A stretch of DNA of 64,000 nt from Curtobacterium sp. ISL-83 (lineage in GTDB: Bacteria; Actinomycetota; Actinomycetes; Actinomycetales; Microbacteriaceae): positions 434,001 to 498,000 of the forward strand of contig NZ_JAGGPH010000007.1 of NCBI RefSeq assembly GCF_018613895.1, given 5' to 3'. This document shows positions 50,725 through 59,889 of this stretch, one piece after another. The notes below the pieces were generated by a model, which made no database searches, had not been told where the DNA came from, and saw only the letters and a program-made list of their open reading frames with translations. Position numbers and translations under genes: made by a program. The stretch's first letter is position 1. Each line of letters begins with the position of its first letter.

Positions 50725-52460
50725 CCAGGCTCTTCAACGACCCCGCGGACTTCGCCGACGAGGCGACCAACGGCTTCGTCGCGGCGAACGAACGATGGGT
50801 CCGCCGTGTGCACGGCGGTGTGGCCAGATCGACGACGTCCCCGGACGGCACGGTCGCCGTCGTGATCGGGGGCGGCTCCGGCCACTACCCGGCGTTCGGC
50901 GGCCTGGTCGGGTACGGACTGGCGGCCGGTGCGGCGATGGGGAACCTGTTCGCGTCCCCGAGCGCCCAGCAGGTCGTCGGGGTCGCCCGAGCGGCGGAGC
51001 ACGGCGGTGGCGTCCTGTTCAGCTACGGCAACTACGCCGGCGACGTGCTCAACTTCGACGCGGCGGCGCGGACGCTCGAGGCCGACGGCATCCCGGTGCG
51101 GACGGTCCGGGTCACCGACGACGTGGTGTCGGCACCAGCCGACCAGGCCGACCGACGCCGTGGGATCGCCGGGGACCTCTGCGTGTTCAAGATCGCCGGG
51201 GCCGCCGCCGAGCAGGGGCGCTCGCTGGACGAGGTCACCGCCGTGGCGGAGCGCGCGAACGACCGCACGCGCTCGTTCGGCGTCGCGTTCTCGGGCTGCT
51301 CGCTGCCCGGTGCGGACGAGCCGCTCTTCACCGTGCCGGAGGGGCGGATGGCGATCGGGATGGGCATCCACGGCGAACGCGGCATCGACGAGGTCGCCGT
51401 GCCGAGCGCCGATGGGCTCGCATCCCTGCTGGTGTCGCGGCTGCTCGACGAGCTGCCGGACGGCGTGCAGGCGAACGGGCAGCGCGTGGTCCCGATCCTG
51501 AACGGCCTGGGGAGCGTGAAGTACGAGGAGCTGTTCGTCGTCTACCGCTCGGTGCAGCGACAGCTCACGGACGCCGGCGTCGTCATCGTCGAGCCAGAGG
51601 TCGGGGAACTCGTCACGAGCTTCGACATGGCGGGCGTCTCGCTCACCCTGTTCTGGGTCGACGACGAACTCGAAGCCCTCTGGGCCGCGCCCGCGGACAC
51701 CCCGGCGTTCCGGAAGGGCGGAGCCGTCCAGCAGGACCGGGTGTCGGCCGCAGCAGCGGAGGCGGACGCGACGGGACCGACCGTCGGCCCGGCGAGCGAC
51801 GAGTCGCGGTTCGCAGGGACCCGCGTCGCGGCGGCGCTCGCCGCCGTCCGGTCGCTCCTCGACGACCACGCGGACGAGCTCGGACACATGGACGCGGTGG
51901 CCGGTGACGGCGACCACGGCATCGGCATGCAGCGCGGTGCGCACGCCGCCGACGTGGCCGCGCAGGACGCGGTGGCTCGCGGAGCCGGCGCTGGTTCCGT
52001 CCTGCTCATCGCCGCGGACGCCTGGTCGGACAAGGCCGGTGGCACCTCCGGCGCCATCTGGGGAGCCGCCCTGGAGGCACTGGGTCGCGTCCTCGGGGAC
52101 ACCTCCCGTCCGTCGTCGGCGTCCGTCGTCGACGGGGTGCGGGCCGCGACCGAGGCGGTCCTGGCCTTCGGGGCCAGCGTGGGCGACAAGACGATGGTCG
52201 ACGCCCTGGTGCCGTTCGACGATGTCCTCCGGTCCCAGGTGGACACCGGAACCGGGCTCGCGGCGGCGTGGACCGCGGCTGCGGGTGCCGCACGGACGGC
52301 GGCGGACGGCACGGCCGAGCTGCTGCCGAAGATGGGCCGGGCGCGGACCCACGCCGAGCAGGCGGTCGGGACCCCCGACCCCGGCGCGGTGTCGTTCGCG
52401 CTCATCGTGGAGACGGTGGCACAGGTCATCGCCACAACCGAGGAAGGGAAGCACGCATGA
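50721..52460 (+). CDS. Fused DhaK-DhaL kinase, erythrulose/dihydroxyacetone type
   Basis: A 579-residue ATP-dependent kinase. Residues 1-330 are Dha[11 protein letters not shown] and the substrate-binding His at position 217 in [10 protein letters not shown]. Residues about 375-575 are DhaL, with [12 protein letters not shown] for the Mg-ATP site and [15 protein letters not shown]. The family phosphorylates dihydroxyacetone or L/D-erythrulose (LerK, DerK). Linked RpiB- and TIM-type genes favour erythrulose; this is inference. Four-base overlaps on both sides show it is cotranscribed and coupled. Confidence 0.88.
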   Translation: MTRLFNDPADFADEATNGFVAANERWVRRVHGGVARSTTSPDGTVAVVIGGGSGHYPAFGGLVGYGLAAGAAMGNLFASPSAQQVVGVARAAEHGGGVLFSYGNYAGDVLNFDAAARTLEADGIPVRTVRVTDDVVSAPADQADRRRGIAGDLCVFKIAGAAAEQGRSLDEVTAVAERANDRTRSFGVAFSGCSLPGADEPLFTVPEGRMAIGMGIHGERGIDEVAVPSADGLASLLVSRLLDELPDGVQANGQRVVPILNGLGSVKYEELFVVYRSVQRQLTDAGVVIVEPEVGELVTSFDMAGVSLTLFWVDDELEALWAAPADTPAFRKGGAVQQDRVSAAAAEADATGPTVGPASDESRFAGTRVAAALAAVRSLLDDHADELGHMDAVAGDGDHGIGMQRGAHAADVAAQDAVARGAGAGSVLLIAADAWSDKAGGTSGAIWGAALEALGRVLGDTSRPSSASVVDGVRAATEAVLAFGASVGDKTMVDALVPFDDVLRSQVDTGTGLAAAWTAAAGAARTAADGTAELLPKMGRARTHAEQAVGTPDPGAVSFALIVETVAQVIATTEEGKHA

Positions 52461-52966
52461 CGTACCGCATGGTGATCGGCTCGGACGACGCCGGGTTCGA
52501 CTACAAGGAGGTCCTGCGCGCGGACCTGGAGCAGGACGAGCGCGTGGCGTCGGTCGTGGACGTCGGGGTCGACGCCGAGGGGCACACCGCGTACCCGCAC
52601 ATCGCGGTCGACGCCGCCCGGATGGTCGCGAACGGTGAGGCCGATCGGGCGATCCTGATCTGCGGGACGGGCCTCGGGGTGGCGATCAGCGCGAACAAGG
52701 TGCCCGGGGTCCGGGCAGTGACCGCGCATGACAGTTACAGTGTCGAGCGCTCGGTGCTGTCCAACGACGCGCAGGTGCTGTGCATGGGACAGCGGGTCGT
52801 GGGCATCGAGCTCGCGCGCCGGCTCGCGAAGGAGTGGCTCGGCTACACGTTCGACCCGTCGTCTGCGTCGGCGGAGAAGGTCCAGGCGATCTGCGGGTAC
52901 GACGGCTCGGCCGCCGCCGGGATCGACGCGCAGGCGGACGACGCGCAGGGGAACAGCGGCGCGTGA
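52457..52966 (+). CDS. RpiB-family isomerase, probably D-erythrulose 4-phosphate
   Basis: A 169-residue RpiB/LacAB-type isomerase. [12 protein letters not shown] replaces the usual SDHAG. The catalytic Cys lies in [33 protein letters not shown] follows. Members next to TIM-type genes are DerI/EryI, which change D-erythrulose 4-phosphate to D-erythrose 4-phosphate. The ATG overlaps the kinase stop, and the stop overlaps the TIM start. Confidence 0.83.
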   Translation: MTYRMVIGSDDAGFDYKEVLRADLEQDERVASVVDVGVDAEGHTAYPHIAVDAARMVANGEADRAILICGTGLGVAISANKVPGVRAVTAHDSYSVERSVLSNDAQVLCMGQRVVGIELARRLAKEWLGYTFDPSSASAEKVQAICGYDGSAAAGIDAQADDAQGNSGA

Positions 52967-53730
52967 TCACCATCGGGGTGTCGCTCAAGACGTACTTCTC
53001 CCACGCCCGCACCCTGGCCTGGGCGTCGGACGTGGCGGAGATCGCCCGGCGGCACCCCGCGGTGACCTCGGGGGCGGCGACGCTCTTCGTGGCACCGACC
53101 TTCCCGGCACTCGTGCCCGTGCGGGACCTGCTCGAGGGGTCCGGTGTGGTGCTCGCGGCGCAGGACCTGGGGTGGGCCGACGCCGGGGCGTTCACCGGGG
53201 AGGTCTCCGGGGCCGAGCTGCACGAGATCGGCGTCCGCCTGGTCGAGATCGGGCACGCCGAGCGCCGCACGCTGTTCCACGAGGACGACGACGTCGTGTC
53301 GCGGAAGGTCGACGCGGCGTTCCGCAACCACCTGCGTCCGCTGCTGTGCGTCGGTGAGACGAGTCGGGCCTCCACGGCGGACGCCGTGACGGCGGTGACC
53401 GCGCAGGTCGACCGAGCACTCGTGGCGGCCGCGGCGGCGGGCGTGCTCGGCCCGCTCACCGCGGCGTACGAGCCGGTGTGGGCGATCGGTGCGCCCGCGC
53501 CCGCACCCGACGACCACATCGTCGCCGTGCTCGCCGGTCTGGGAGCGCACCTGGCTGCGCGGCCGGAGCTGGCCGGGTCCACCGTGCTCTACGGCGGGAG
53601 CGCCGGGCCGGGGCTGCTCACGCGCGGGGCAGGGCGCATCGGCGGGCTGTTCCTCGGCCGGTTCGCCCACGATCCGACTGCCATCGCGACGATCCTCGAC
53701 GAGGTGCAGGCGCTGCACGGTACCGCCTGA
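52963..53730 (+). CDS. Triosephosphate-isomerase-like isomerase (LerI/EryH type)
   Basis: A 255-residue TIM barrel. Catalytic Lys9 is in SLKTYF (in place of NWKMN), His98 in EIGHAERR, and Glu170 in AYEPVWAIG; phosphate loop LYGGSAG. The SLKTYF change is what I expect of L-erythrulose 1-phosphate isomerases rather than the glycolytic enzyme. It would convert L-erythrulose 1-phosphate to D-erythrulose 4-phosphate. GTG start overlaps the RpiB stop (GTGA). Last gene of the operon. Confidence 0.82.
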   Translation: MITIGVSLKTYFSHARTLAWASDVAEIARRHPAVTSGAATLFVAPTFPALVPVRDLLEGSGVVLAAQDLGWADAGAFTGEVSGAELHEIGVRLVEIGHAERRTLFHEDDDVVSRKVDAAFRNHLRPLLCVGETSRASTADAVTAVTAQVDRALVAAAAAGVLGPLTAAYEPVWAIGAPAPAPDDHIVAVLAGLGAHLAARPELAGSTVLYGGSAGPGLLTRGAGRIGGLFLGRFAHDPTAIATILDEVQALHGTA

Positions 53731-53788
53731 CCGGCATCGGAGCCGCGCACGCCGCTGCCCATCGACCGGCGTCGCGCAGCGTGTTCTC

Positions 53789-54460
53789 TCAGGCGTCCCG
53801 CGCGCCGGCGAGCCCGTGGTCGTGTGCGTAGACCACGAGCTGCACGCGGTCGCGCAGCCCGAGCTTCCCGAGCACGCTGCTGATCTGCGTCTTCACCGTG
53901 GACTCGGTGACGAACTCCTTCGCGGCGATCTCGGCGTTCGAGAGTCCGCGTGACGCCCAGCCGAACACGATGCGCTCCCGGTCGGTGAGCGTCTGGAACG
54001 CCGGCGGCTGTGGTGCCGGTGCCCGCTCCACGTCGACACCGAACAGCTGCGACAGGTCGTTCGGCGCGATCACCGAACTGCCCTCGTGCACGGCGCGGAC
54101 GGCCGCGAACAGGAACGGGGGCGTCGTGTCCTTCAGCAGGAACCCGCTCGCGCCGAGGCGGATCGCGGTCGCCGCCGCGGGGTCGAGCCCGAAGGTCGTG
54201 AGCACGACGACGCGGGGGAGTGGACCCTCGACGGCACCGGAGAACAGCTGCCGGACGGTCTCGACGCCGTCCATCCCGGCCATGCGCATGTCGAGCAGCA
54301 GGACGTCCGGCCGGAGCTCCGGGATGAGCGCGAGGGCCTCGGCGCCGTCCGACGCCTCGCCCACCACGAGCATGTCGTCCTGGGCGTCGAGCACGACGCG
54401 CAGGCCCGCACGGAACAGGGCCTGGTCGTCGGTCAGCAGGATCTTGATCGGTTCGGTCAT
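53789..54460 (-). CDS. NarL/LuxR-family response regulator
   Basis: A 223-residue regulator. The receiver domain has Asp11-Asp12, phosphorylated Asp57 in LLLDMRMAGMDG, and Lys in GFLLKDT. The LuxR HTH covers about 155-215 (LTDRERIVFGWASRGLSNAE, then IAAKEFVTESTVKTQISSVL). The ATG overlaps the stop of the histidine kinase gene (ATGA), so it is the partner of that kinase. Targets unknown. Confidence 0.92.
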   Translation of the reverse strand: MTEPIKILLTDDQALFRAGLRVVLDAQDDMLVVGEASDGAEALALIPELRPDVLLLDMRMAGMDGVETVRQLFSGAVEGPLPRVVVLTTFGLDPAAATAIRLGASGFLLKDTTPPFLFAAVRAVHEGSSVIAPNDLSQLFGVDVERAPAPQPPAFQTLTDRERIVFGWASRGLSNAEIAAKEFVTESTVKTQISSVLGKLGLRDRVQLVVYAHDHGLAGARDA

Positions 54461-55686
54461 CGGACTGGTCCCCCTTGGACGTCGAACGGGATGCGGGCGC
54501 GGGCGGCGAACACGTCGTCGAGGACGGCGGCGTCGAACGACCCCCCGAGCGCGGTGAGCCGGGACTGCATACCGGACAGGCCGCGTCCGGACCCCCGGGT
54601 GGTCGGTGCGCCGGTCCGCAGGGCGTCGGGGACGACGTTCTCGACCTCGAGCACCAGGTCGGCGGAGCGCCACGTCTCGCGGACGATCACGGGCAGACCG
54701 GGCGCCCCGTGCCGGAGCGCGTTCGTGAGCATCTCCTGCAGCACGCGACGTGCGGCCGTCCCGGTGGCGGCCCCGAACGGTGCCGGGACGCCGCGGACGG
54801 TCCGGTCGACCTCGACACCCGCTTCACGGATGCCGTGCACGATCTCCTCGAGCGTCCCGGGGTCCGTCACCTCGGACGAGCCGTCGATGTGGCCGAGGAC
54901 CTGTCGGACCTCGACCAGCGAGCTCCGGGCGGTGCTGGCGATGGTCGCGCTGACCTCGCGGACCCGGGCTTCGTCGTCCAGGAACGGCACCGAGTCGGCC
55001 TGCGCGATGATCACGGCGAGGGAGTGTCCGACGACGTCGTGCACGTCGCGGGCGATGTCGGCGCGGATCCGTTCGGCCTCGGCGACGTCGATCGCGCGGG
55101 TCGCGGTGGCCTCGGCCTCGCTCGCGACGGCCTCCGCCAGGCTCGCCGCAGCCTCGGCGTCGGCCCGGCGCTCGGACTCGCGGTCACGCGATCGGAACGC
55201 GCGGATCGCGATGCCACCCGCCCACACCCCGAGGAGCGCGGTGACCGGGGCGGCCATCGCGAGGAACGCCTGGTCGCGGGGGCCGTTGATGAGCACGAGG
55301 AACCGGAAGCCGGTCGACGCCAGGTACAGCGTGGTGCCCACGCCGGCGACGAACGCCAGGATCCCGGAGACGACGACCTCGGCCCGCGTCCCGACCACCG
55401 CGGTGGTGCCGATCACCACGAAGATCGCGAGGTCGACCAACGAGGGCCGTTCACCGCCGCCGACCTGCACGATGCCGAGGACGACGACCATCGCCATCGC
55501 GGTGGACGGGGAGACCCGCCGGACCGCGATCGCAGCCGAGGCCGCGAGGACGGCGAGCAGGCTCGCGTGCTCCAGCTCGAGGTCGATGGGGAGCAGGAAG
55601 ACGAACGCCGCCAGGCCGGCCCACGCCACGTCGATGACGATCGACCGCGTGGCGATCGGCCGGATGAACGTGCGGGCTTCCGTCAC
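54457..55686 (-). CDS. NarL-type sensor histidine kinase
   Basis: A 409-residue kinase. The N-terminal 165 residues hold about five or six membrane helices with little outside the membrane. HisKA_3 follows with the phosphorylated His216 in IARDVHDVVGHSLAVII; the ATPase domain has LQEMLTNALRHG and GSGRGLSGMQSRLTALGG. The GTG start has GATGAT (minus strand, 55693-55698) six bases upstream. Three 24-base direct repeats lie just before the promoter. Stimulus not evident. Confidence 0.9.
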   Translation of the reverse strand: MTEARTFIRPIATRSIVIDVAWAGLAAFVFLLPIDLELEHASLLAVLAASAAIAVRRVSPSTAMAMVVVLGIVQVGGGERPSLVDLAIFVVIGTTAVVGTRAEVVVSGILAFVAGVGTTLYLASTGFRFLVLINGPRDQAFLAMAAPVTALLGVWAGGIAIRAFRSRDRESERRADAEAAASLAEAVASEAEATATRAIDVAEAERIRADIARDVHDVVGHSLAVIIAQADSVPFLDDEARVREVSATIASTARSSLVEVRQVLGHIDGSSEVTDPGTLEEIVHGIREAGVEVDRTVRGVPAPFGAATGTAARRVLQEMLTNALRHGAPGLPVIVRETWRSADLVLEVENVVPDALRTGAPTTRGSGRGLSGMQSRLTALGGSFDAAVLDDVFAARARIPFDVQGGPVR

Positions 55687-55701
55687 GGCTCGATCATCGC
55701 A

Positions 55702-55770
55702 CGGGGGTGCGGCGCGGGGTCGGCCCGGAGGTGCGGCGCGCGGTCCGCCCGGGGATGCGGTGAGGTGTCG
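55702..55770. repeat. Three imperfect 24-bp direct repeats upstream of the kinase gene
   Basis: Units at 55702-55725, 55726-55749 and about 55750-55770 share CGGNGGTGCGGCGCG-type sequence. They stand end to end immediately upstream of the kinase promoter. Possible regulator binding sites in phase with the helix (24 bp is slightly more than two turns), or chance GC-rich duplication. Confidence 0.5.
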
Positions 55771-55791
55771 TCGCGGGGACCGGCGCGCAGC

Positions 55792-55893
55792 TCACGGGAG
55801 CGGTGACATCGCGATGAGCGCGGTCGCCGTGACCGCGACGATCGCGACGAACAGGACGAGGGACGCGATCGTGTGCTTCGACGAGGATTCCAT
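55792..55893 (-). CDS. Small single-helix membrane protein, 33 residues
   Basis: A frame of 33 residues: a polar start MESSSKHT and one hydrophobic helix (about 9-29, ASLVLFVAIVAVTATALIAM). The same frame reaches 56001, but the codons before the ATG at 55893 do not look coding. It lies upstream of the two-component genes on the same strand. Could be a small regulator of the kinase or an unrelated protein. Confidence 0.45.
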   Translation of the reverse strand: MESSSKHTIASLVLFVAIVAVTATALIAMSPLP

Positions 55894-56110
55894 GGCACCA
55901 GCATCGACAACCGGACGGCGGCGCACATCGGGCGAGGGGAGGAACGCCCTCATCCTCGCGGCCGAAGGTGCACAAAAAATCCCCCTCGCATTGCCCATCA
56001 CGTTCGCGCGTTCGACCCGGTGGGCAACGGCGGAGGGAACCGCATGCTTGATCGCTCATCGGCCGTCCGTAGGTCGGGCGCCTTCTTTGGACAGGCGTCC
56101 GGCACTTGCC

Positions 56111-56986
56111 TCACGCTGACGCAATGCTCCTCGATGGTGACGTTTGCGTGGCCCGGCTCTGGCGGCTGACGCGGACGTCTCTATGGATGAGTGCTCCGAG
56201 AATGACGCCAACGAAGACCACCCCGAACACCCACGGGACGTCAGGAGACTGTGCCGCGAACACCCTCACGATTTCCGCGTGATCCACCTCGTTAAGTTGT
56301 GCAGGCACGATGCTATTGAGCAGCGTTTCTACTGATGGTCTGAGACGCCAGCAACGTCGAGCGATCATCCACGCGGCAAAGGCGAATGCGCCGGCTGCCG
56401 GTACCCGTACGCTCCACGGCAGCCCATCCGACTGGCGCCACACCACGTGAACCGCTTCGAAGCAAACCACGAAGGTGAGCGATAGGAACAACATCGCTAA
56501 TTGCAGCACTGCCACATTGCGGATGACGGAGACGGGCTCAGTATGTGCCGGAAGGCCGATGCCGAGAGTCCATCCCCCGAGCGACGCAAGGAGCACAGGC
56601 ATCGTGATTCGGCCAGTCCATGTGGTGATCCGGGCGAGGGATGCTCCGATGCCTTGCACCACTGACCGAGTTGCTTGTCTGCCGAGGACCGCGACTACCA
56701 AACTGCCGACGCTTGCGGCCAAGCTCCACGCAAAGATGCCCCAACCGAGCGCCACAAGAACGACGGGGGCGATGAAGTATGCCAGTACATGTTTACTATC
56801 TGAAGAAATCAGGTAGGACGGAAGAAGAAAGACGGACGCAATTGCCAGGGCGCCGACTAGGAGGAGGAGCGCGAGGAGGTACAACCCGAAGGAGTCGAAC
56901 ACAGCGGAGAAAAGCCCCCACGGCAGCTCGCGCGCCGCGCGAATGTCCCGAAGGCAGGCCTGTTGCACATCACGGAGAGACTTCAT
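56111..56986 (-). CDS. Hypothetical membrane protein in a lower-GC region
   Basis: A 291-residue protein with about seven hydrophobic helices from residue 28 onward and a charged tail ending RVSRQSRATQTSPSRSIASA. No family is recognised. Codon use is unlike the rest of the window: many A- and T-ending codons and lower GC over the whole gene. The ATG at 56986 is preceded by a GC-poor upstream region; a longer frame exists but its first 41 codons look non-coding. Probably acquired from another source. Confidence 0.68.
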   Translation of the reverse strand: MKSLRDVQQACLRDIRAARELPWGLFSAVFDSFGLYLLALLLLVGALAIASVFLLPSYLISSDSKHVLAYFIAPVVLVALGWGIFAWSLAASVGSLVVAVLGRQATRSVVQGIGASLARITTWTGRITMPVLLASLGGWTLGIGLPAHTEPVSVIRNVAVLQLAMLFLSLTFVVCFEAVHVVWRQSDGLPWSVRVPAAGAFAFAAWMIARRCWRLRPSVETLLNSIVPAQLNEVDHAEIVRVFAAQSPDVPWVFGVVFVGVILGALIHRDVRVSRQSRATQTSPSRSIASA

Positions 56987-57181
56987 AGGACGAGCGTGGC
57001 ATGAATCTCCGTCATTTGCAGGACCAGGTGCGTACCGTTCGCCCACCGGAACCATCGCCCGTTCCCCACCATTGGAACGAAGAGTCCGGCATTCGGCACG
57101 CTGTCTCAAGTTGCCACGCCTAGCCGTGCAGGCCAGAAGCCTTTCGGCTGCGGTGTTGCCGGACTCCCAGCCGGACCACGG

Positions 57182-57865
57182 TCAGATGGTGATCTGGCCG
57201 AGCACCCGGTGCGCGATCGCGATCGACTCACCCGACACCACCGACAGCGGCGACGCCAGGAAGGCGACGAGGTCGGCGATCTGCTGCGGGGTGGAGTCAC
57301 CGGGGGCGCCCCGCTGCACCTCGGGGGACGGGGTGTCCGTGACCGTCCCGGGGTTGACGACGTTCACCGTGACGCCGGTGCCCGCGTACTCGTCGGCGAG
57401 GTTCTTCGCGATCACGCTCGTGGCGGTGTTGCGGAGCGAGGCCGTGATGTTCCCCGACAGGTACGCGTTCTGGCCGCTGATCACCACGACGCGACCGAAG
57501 CCCGCCTGGCGCTGGTGGGGGAGCACGGCGTTCGCGACCCGGAGGAACCCGAGTGCCTTGCCGTCGATCGCGGACGCGACCTGCGCCGGGTCGGACTTCT
57601 TCGCGGGGTCGAGCGTGCGGGCGCTCGGTGCCGCGGTGACGACCACGGCGTCGATCCGACCGTGCGCGTCGAGCACACTCGCCACGGCGGCGTCGACGGA
57701 GTCCTGGTCGGCGGTGTCGAGGGCGACGCCGTCGCCGGACGCGGCGCTCCGGGAGGCCACCACGACGGTCGCGCCCTCCTGCCGGAGCCGATCGACGACG
57801 GCGGTGCCGATGTACCCGTTGCCGCCGACGACGAGGGCGATGCGATTGCTGAGTTGGAGGTCCAC
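57182..57865 (-). CDS. Atypical short-chain dehydrogenase without the Tyr-x-x-x-Lys site
   Basis: A 227-residue SDR-fold protein. The cofactor loop is VVGGNGYIGTAVVDRL and NPGTVTDTPSPE lies in the C-terminal part. After VVVISGQNAYLSGN the expected YxxxK is replaced by ASLRN in the same place, so the usual catalytic Tyr and Lys are absent. It may bind NAD(P) without normal catalysis. I start at GTG 57865, since TACCGT (minus strand, 57872-57877) lies six bases upstream. It is divergent from a MarR gene. Confidence 0.75.
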   Translation of the reverse strand: MDLQLSNRIALVVGGNGYIGTAVVDRLRQEGATVVVASRSAASGDGVALDTADQDSVDAAVASVLDAHGRIDAVVVTAAPSARTLDPAKKSDPAQVASAIDGKALGFLRVANAVLPHQRQAGFGRVVVISGQNAYLSGNITASLRNTATSVIAKNLADEYAGTGVTVNVVNPGTVTDTPSPEVQRGAPGDSTPQQIADLVAFLASPLSVVSGESIAIAHRVLGQITI

Positions 57866-57953
57866 GCGCCCACGGTATTCCCGCACGCGTCGCGGCGTCC
57901 TCCCGCGCGGGGGACAGCGGAACCACCGGTCGACGGTGACACGAGCGCGTCAT

Positions 57954-57970
57954 GGCATAATGCCGTTATG
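57954..57970. promoter_or_regulatory. Promoter and palindrome before the MarR gene
   Basis: CATAA and TTATG (57956-57970) form an inverted repeat that overlaps GGCATAATGCC (57954-57964). CATAAT is six bases before the ATG at 57968, so it may be both -10 box and operator, with the repeat running into the start codon. Confidence 0.55.
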
Positions 57971-58441
57971 CAGAAGGTCGAACCGGACGGGCAGGACGCC
58001 GCACGGTTGTCCACCTTCCTCGAACGGTTCGTCCCGCTGCTGCGCTCGATGAACGCCGATCGCGGGATCTCGCCGTCCGCAGCGTCCCTGCTCACCCTGC
58101 TCGAGGTCGGCGGCGGCGCACGGGTCACCGAGCTCGCCCGCACGCAGAGCGTCAGCCAACCCGCGATGACCCAGCTCGTCCGGCGGCTCCACGCCGAGGG
58201 GCTGGTGTCCCGGGCCGAGGACGATCGAACCCGCGCCACCGTGATCGAGATCTCGCCGGCCGGCCGTCGGGTGCTCGAGCAACGACGAACGCGGCGCGAG
58301 CAGGGCATCGACGCCATGCTCGACGGCCTCGGGCCAGCCGAGCGGGCTGCGGTCACCGAGGCGCTCCCGGCACTCGAACGCCTCCTCACCCTCGGTCAGC
58401 GCGCCCCCGAACACCCCCAGACCGACGGAGGAACGCCCTGA
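57968..58441 (+). CDS. MarR-family regulator of the adjacent efflux gene
   Basis: A 157-residue winged-helix regulator (RVTELARTQSVSQPAMTQLV, then RRLHAEGLVSRAEDDRTRAT with the DxR wing). The ATG lies within the palindrome described above, which suggests autorepression. Its stop overlaps the start of the MFS exporter by one base (TGATG), so the two are one operon. Ligand unknown, probably a toxic aromatic compound. Confidence 0.88.
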   Translation: MQKVEPDGQDAARLSTFLERFVPLLRSMNADRGISPSAASLLTLLEVGGGARVTELARTQSVSQPAMTQLVRRLHAEGLVSRAEDDRTRATVIEISPAGRRVLEQRRTRREQGIDAMLDGLGPAERAAVTEALPALERLLTLGQRAPEHPQTDGGTP

Positions 58442-59880
58442 TGCCCGGCACTCGCCCCACCACCAGGCTGTTGCCGGTCCTGGTCTACGCGGCCCTCTGC
58501 ACCGCGATCGTCAGCTCGCTCGGCATGCTGCTCGTGCCGACGATCTCGCGGGAACTCCACGTCTCGGTCAGCACCGCGCAGTGGATGCTCACGATCAACC
58601 TGCTCGTCGGAGCGGTCGCGACCCCGGTGATGGGGCGGCTGAGCGACGGGCCGCACAAGAAGCGGGTGCTCGTCGGCGCGCTCACGATCATCCTCATCGG
58701 ATCGGTGGTCGCGGCCTCGGCACCGAACTTCACGGTCTTCCTGATCGGCCGGGCCATGCAGGGGCTCACCTACGGCATCGTCCCCGTCACCATCGCCCTT
58801 GCCCGGCGGTACCTCCCCACCGAGCAGGCGACCGGCGGCATCTCGACCCTGTCGGTCACCGTCGCGACGGGCATCGGGATCGGGTACCCCCTGACGGGCA
58901 TCATCGCCGGGGTGTTCGACTACCGGGTGGCGTTCTGGTTCGCGGCCGTCTTCGTGCTGAGCGCGATCGTCATCGTGGCGCGAGTAGTTCCCGCCGGCCC
59001 GGACACCCGGGTCGCCAGCCACGCGTTCGACTTCCCGGGTGCGGCCCTGCTCGGCCTCGGCCTCGCGGCCCTGCTGACCGGCGTCAGCGAGGGGCCGAAC
59101 TGGGGCTGGGGCTCGGCCGCGGCGATCGGCGCCTTCGTCGGTGCCGCCGTCGTGCTCGCGGTGTGGGTGGTCGTGGAGCTGCGGAGCGCGCACCCGCTGA
59201 TCAACCTGCGGGTCCTCCGGAACGGTGAGGTCCTGCTCGCCAACGCGACCGCGATCGGCCTCGGCACGGTGATGTACATGGGCCTGTCGATCGGGAGCCT
59301 CATCGCCCAGGCACCCGCCGAGACCGGCTACGGCATCGCGCTCCCGGTCTTCTGGGCCGGCTTCGTGATGTTCCCGCTGTCGGTCGGCAGCTTCACCGCG
59401 AACCAGGTCATCCGCGTCATCGCGAAGCGCATCCGGATGACCACGCTCCTGCCCGTGGGGGCGGCCGTGGTGACCGTGTCATCCGTCCTCCTGCTGTTCG
59501 CACACCACGCGCTGTGGGAGATCCTGCTCGGCATGCTGCTGTTCGGACTCGGCATCGGGTCCACCTACGCGGCGATGCCCGGGCTGATCGCCCGCCGGGT
59601 CATCGCCGAGGAGCTCGGCAGCGCCGTCAGCTTCAACCAGGTGCTCCGCACGGTCGGCGGGTCCTTCGGCAGTGCGATCTCCGGAGCGATCCTCGCCGCC
59701 AACATCGCGCCGGACCGGCACCCGTCCGCGACCGGGATCGACCTCGCGCTGGTCATCAGCGCCAGCGCGTGCGCGGTGGTCCTGATCGCCCTCGTCGTCA
59801 ACCACGTGGTCACGCACGCCGGGAGCGCCACCGAGCGGCGGACGCCCGGGGCGCACCGAGCGGCATCCGACCCCGCCTGA
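58441..59880 (+). CDS. MFS drug exporter (DHA2/EmrB type)
   Basis: A 479-residue exporter with about fourteen helices. Landmarks are WMLTINLLVGAVATPVMGRL (motif A region), RAMQGLTYGIVPVTIALARR (motif C region) and GISTLSVTVATGIGIGYPLTG. It should pump out drugs or toxic organics using the proton gradient. Coupled to the MarR gene, which probably controls it. A perfect GACGGGAGGC hairpin follows ten bases after the stop. Confidence 0.88.
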   Translation: MPGTRPTTRLLPVLVYAALCTAIVSSLGMLLVPTISRELHVSVSTAQWMLTINLLVGAVATPVMGRLSDGPHKKRVLVGALTIILIGSVVAASAPNFTVFLIGRAMQGLTYGIVPVTIALARRYLPTEQATGGISTLSVTVATGIGIGYPLTGIIAGVFDYRVAFWFAAVFVLSAIVIVARVVPAGPDTRVASHAFDFPGAALLGLGLAALLTGVSEGPNWGWGSAAAIGAFVGAAVVLAVWVVVELRSAHPLINLRVLRNGEVLLANATAIGLGTVMYMGLSIGSLIAQAPAETGYGIALPVFWAGFVMFPLSVGSFTANQVIRVIAKRIRMTTLLPVGAAVVTVSSVLLLFAHHALWEILLGMLLFGLGIGSTYAAMPGLIARRVIAEELGSAVSFNQVLRTVGGSFGSAISGAILAANIAPDRHPSATGIDLALVISASACAVVLIALVVNHVVTHAGSATERRTPGAHRAASDPA

Positions 59881-59889
59881 CGAGCGACG

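Noticed and set aside
56864-57130. A phage or island boundary at the lower-GC gene
   Set aside because: No direct repeats or tRNA at the edges, so I report only the composition change.
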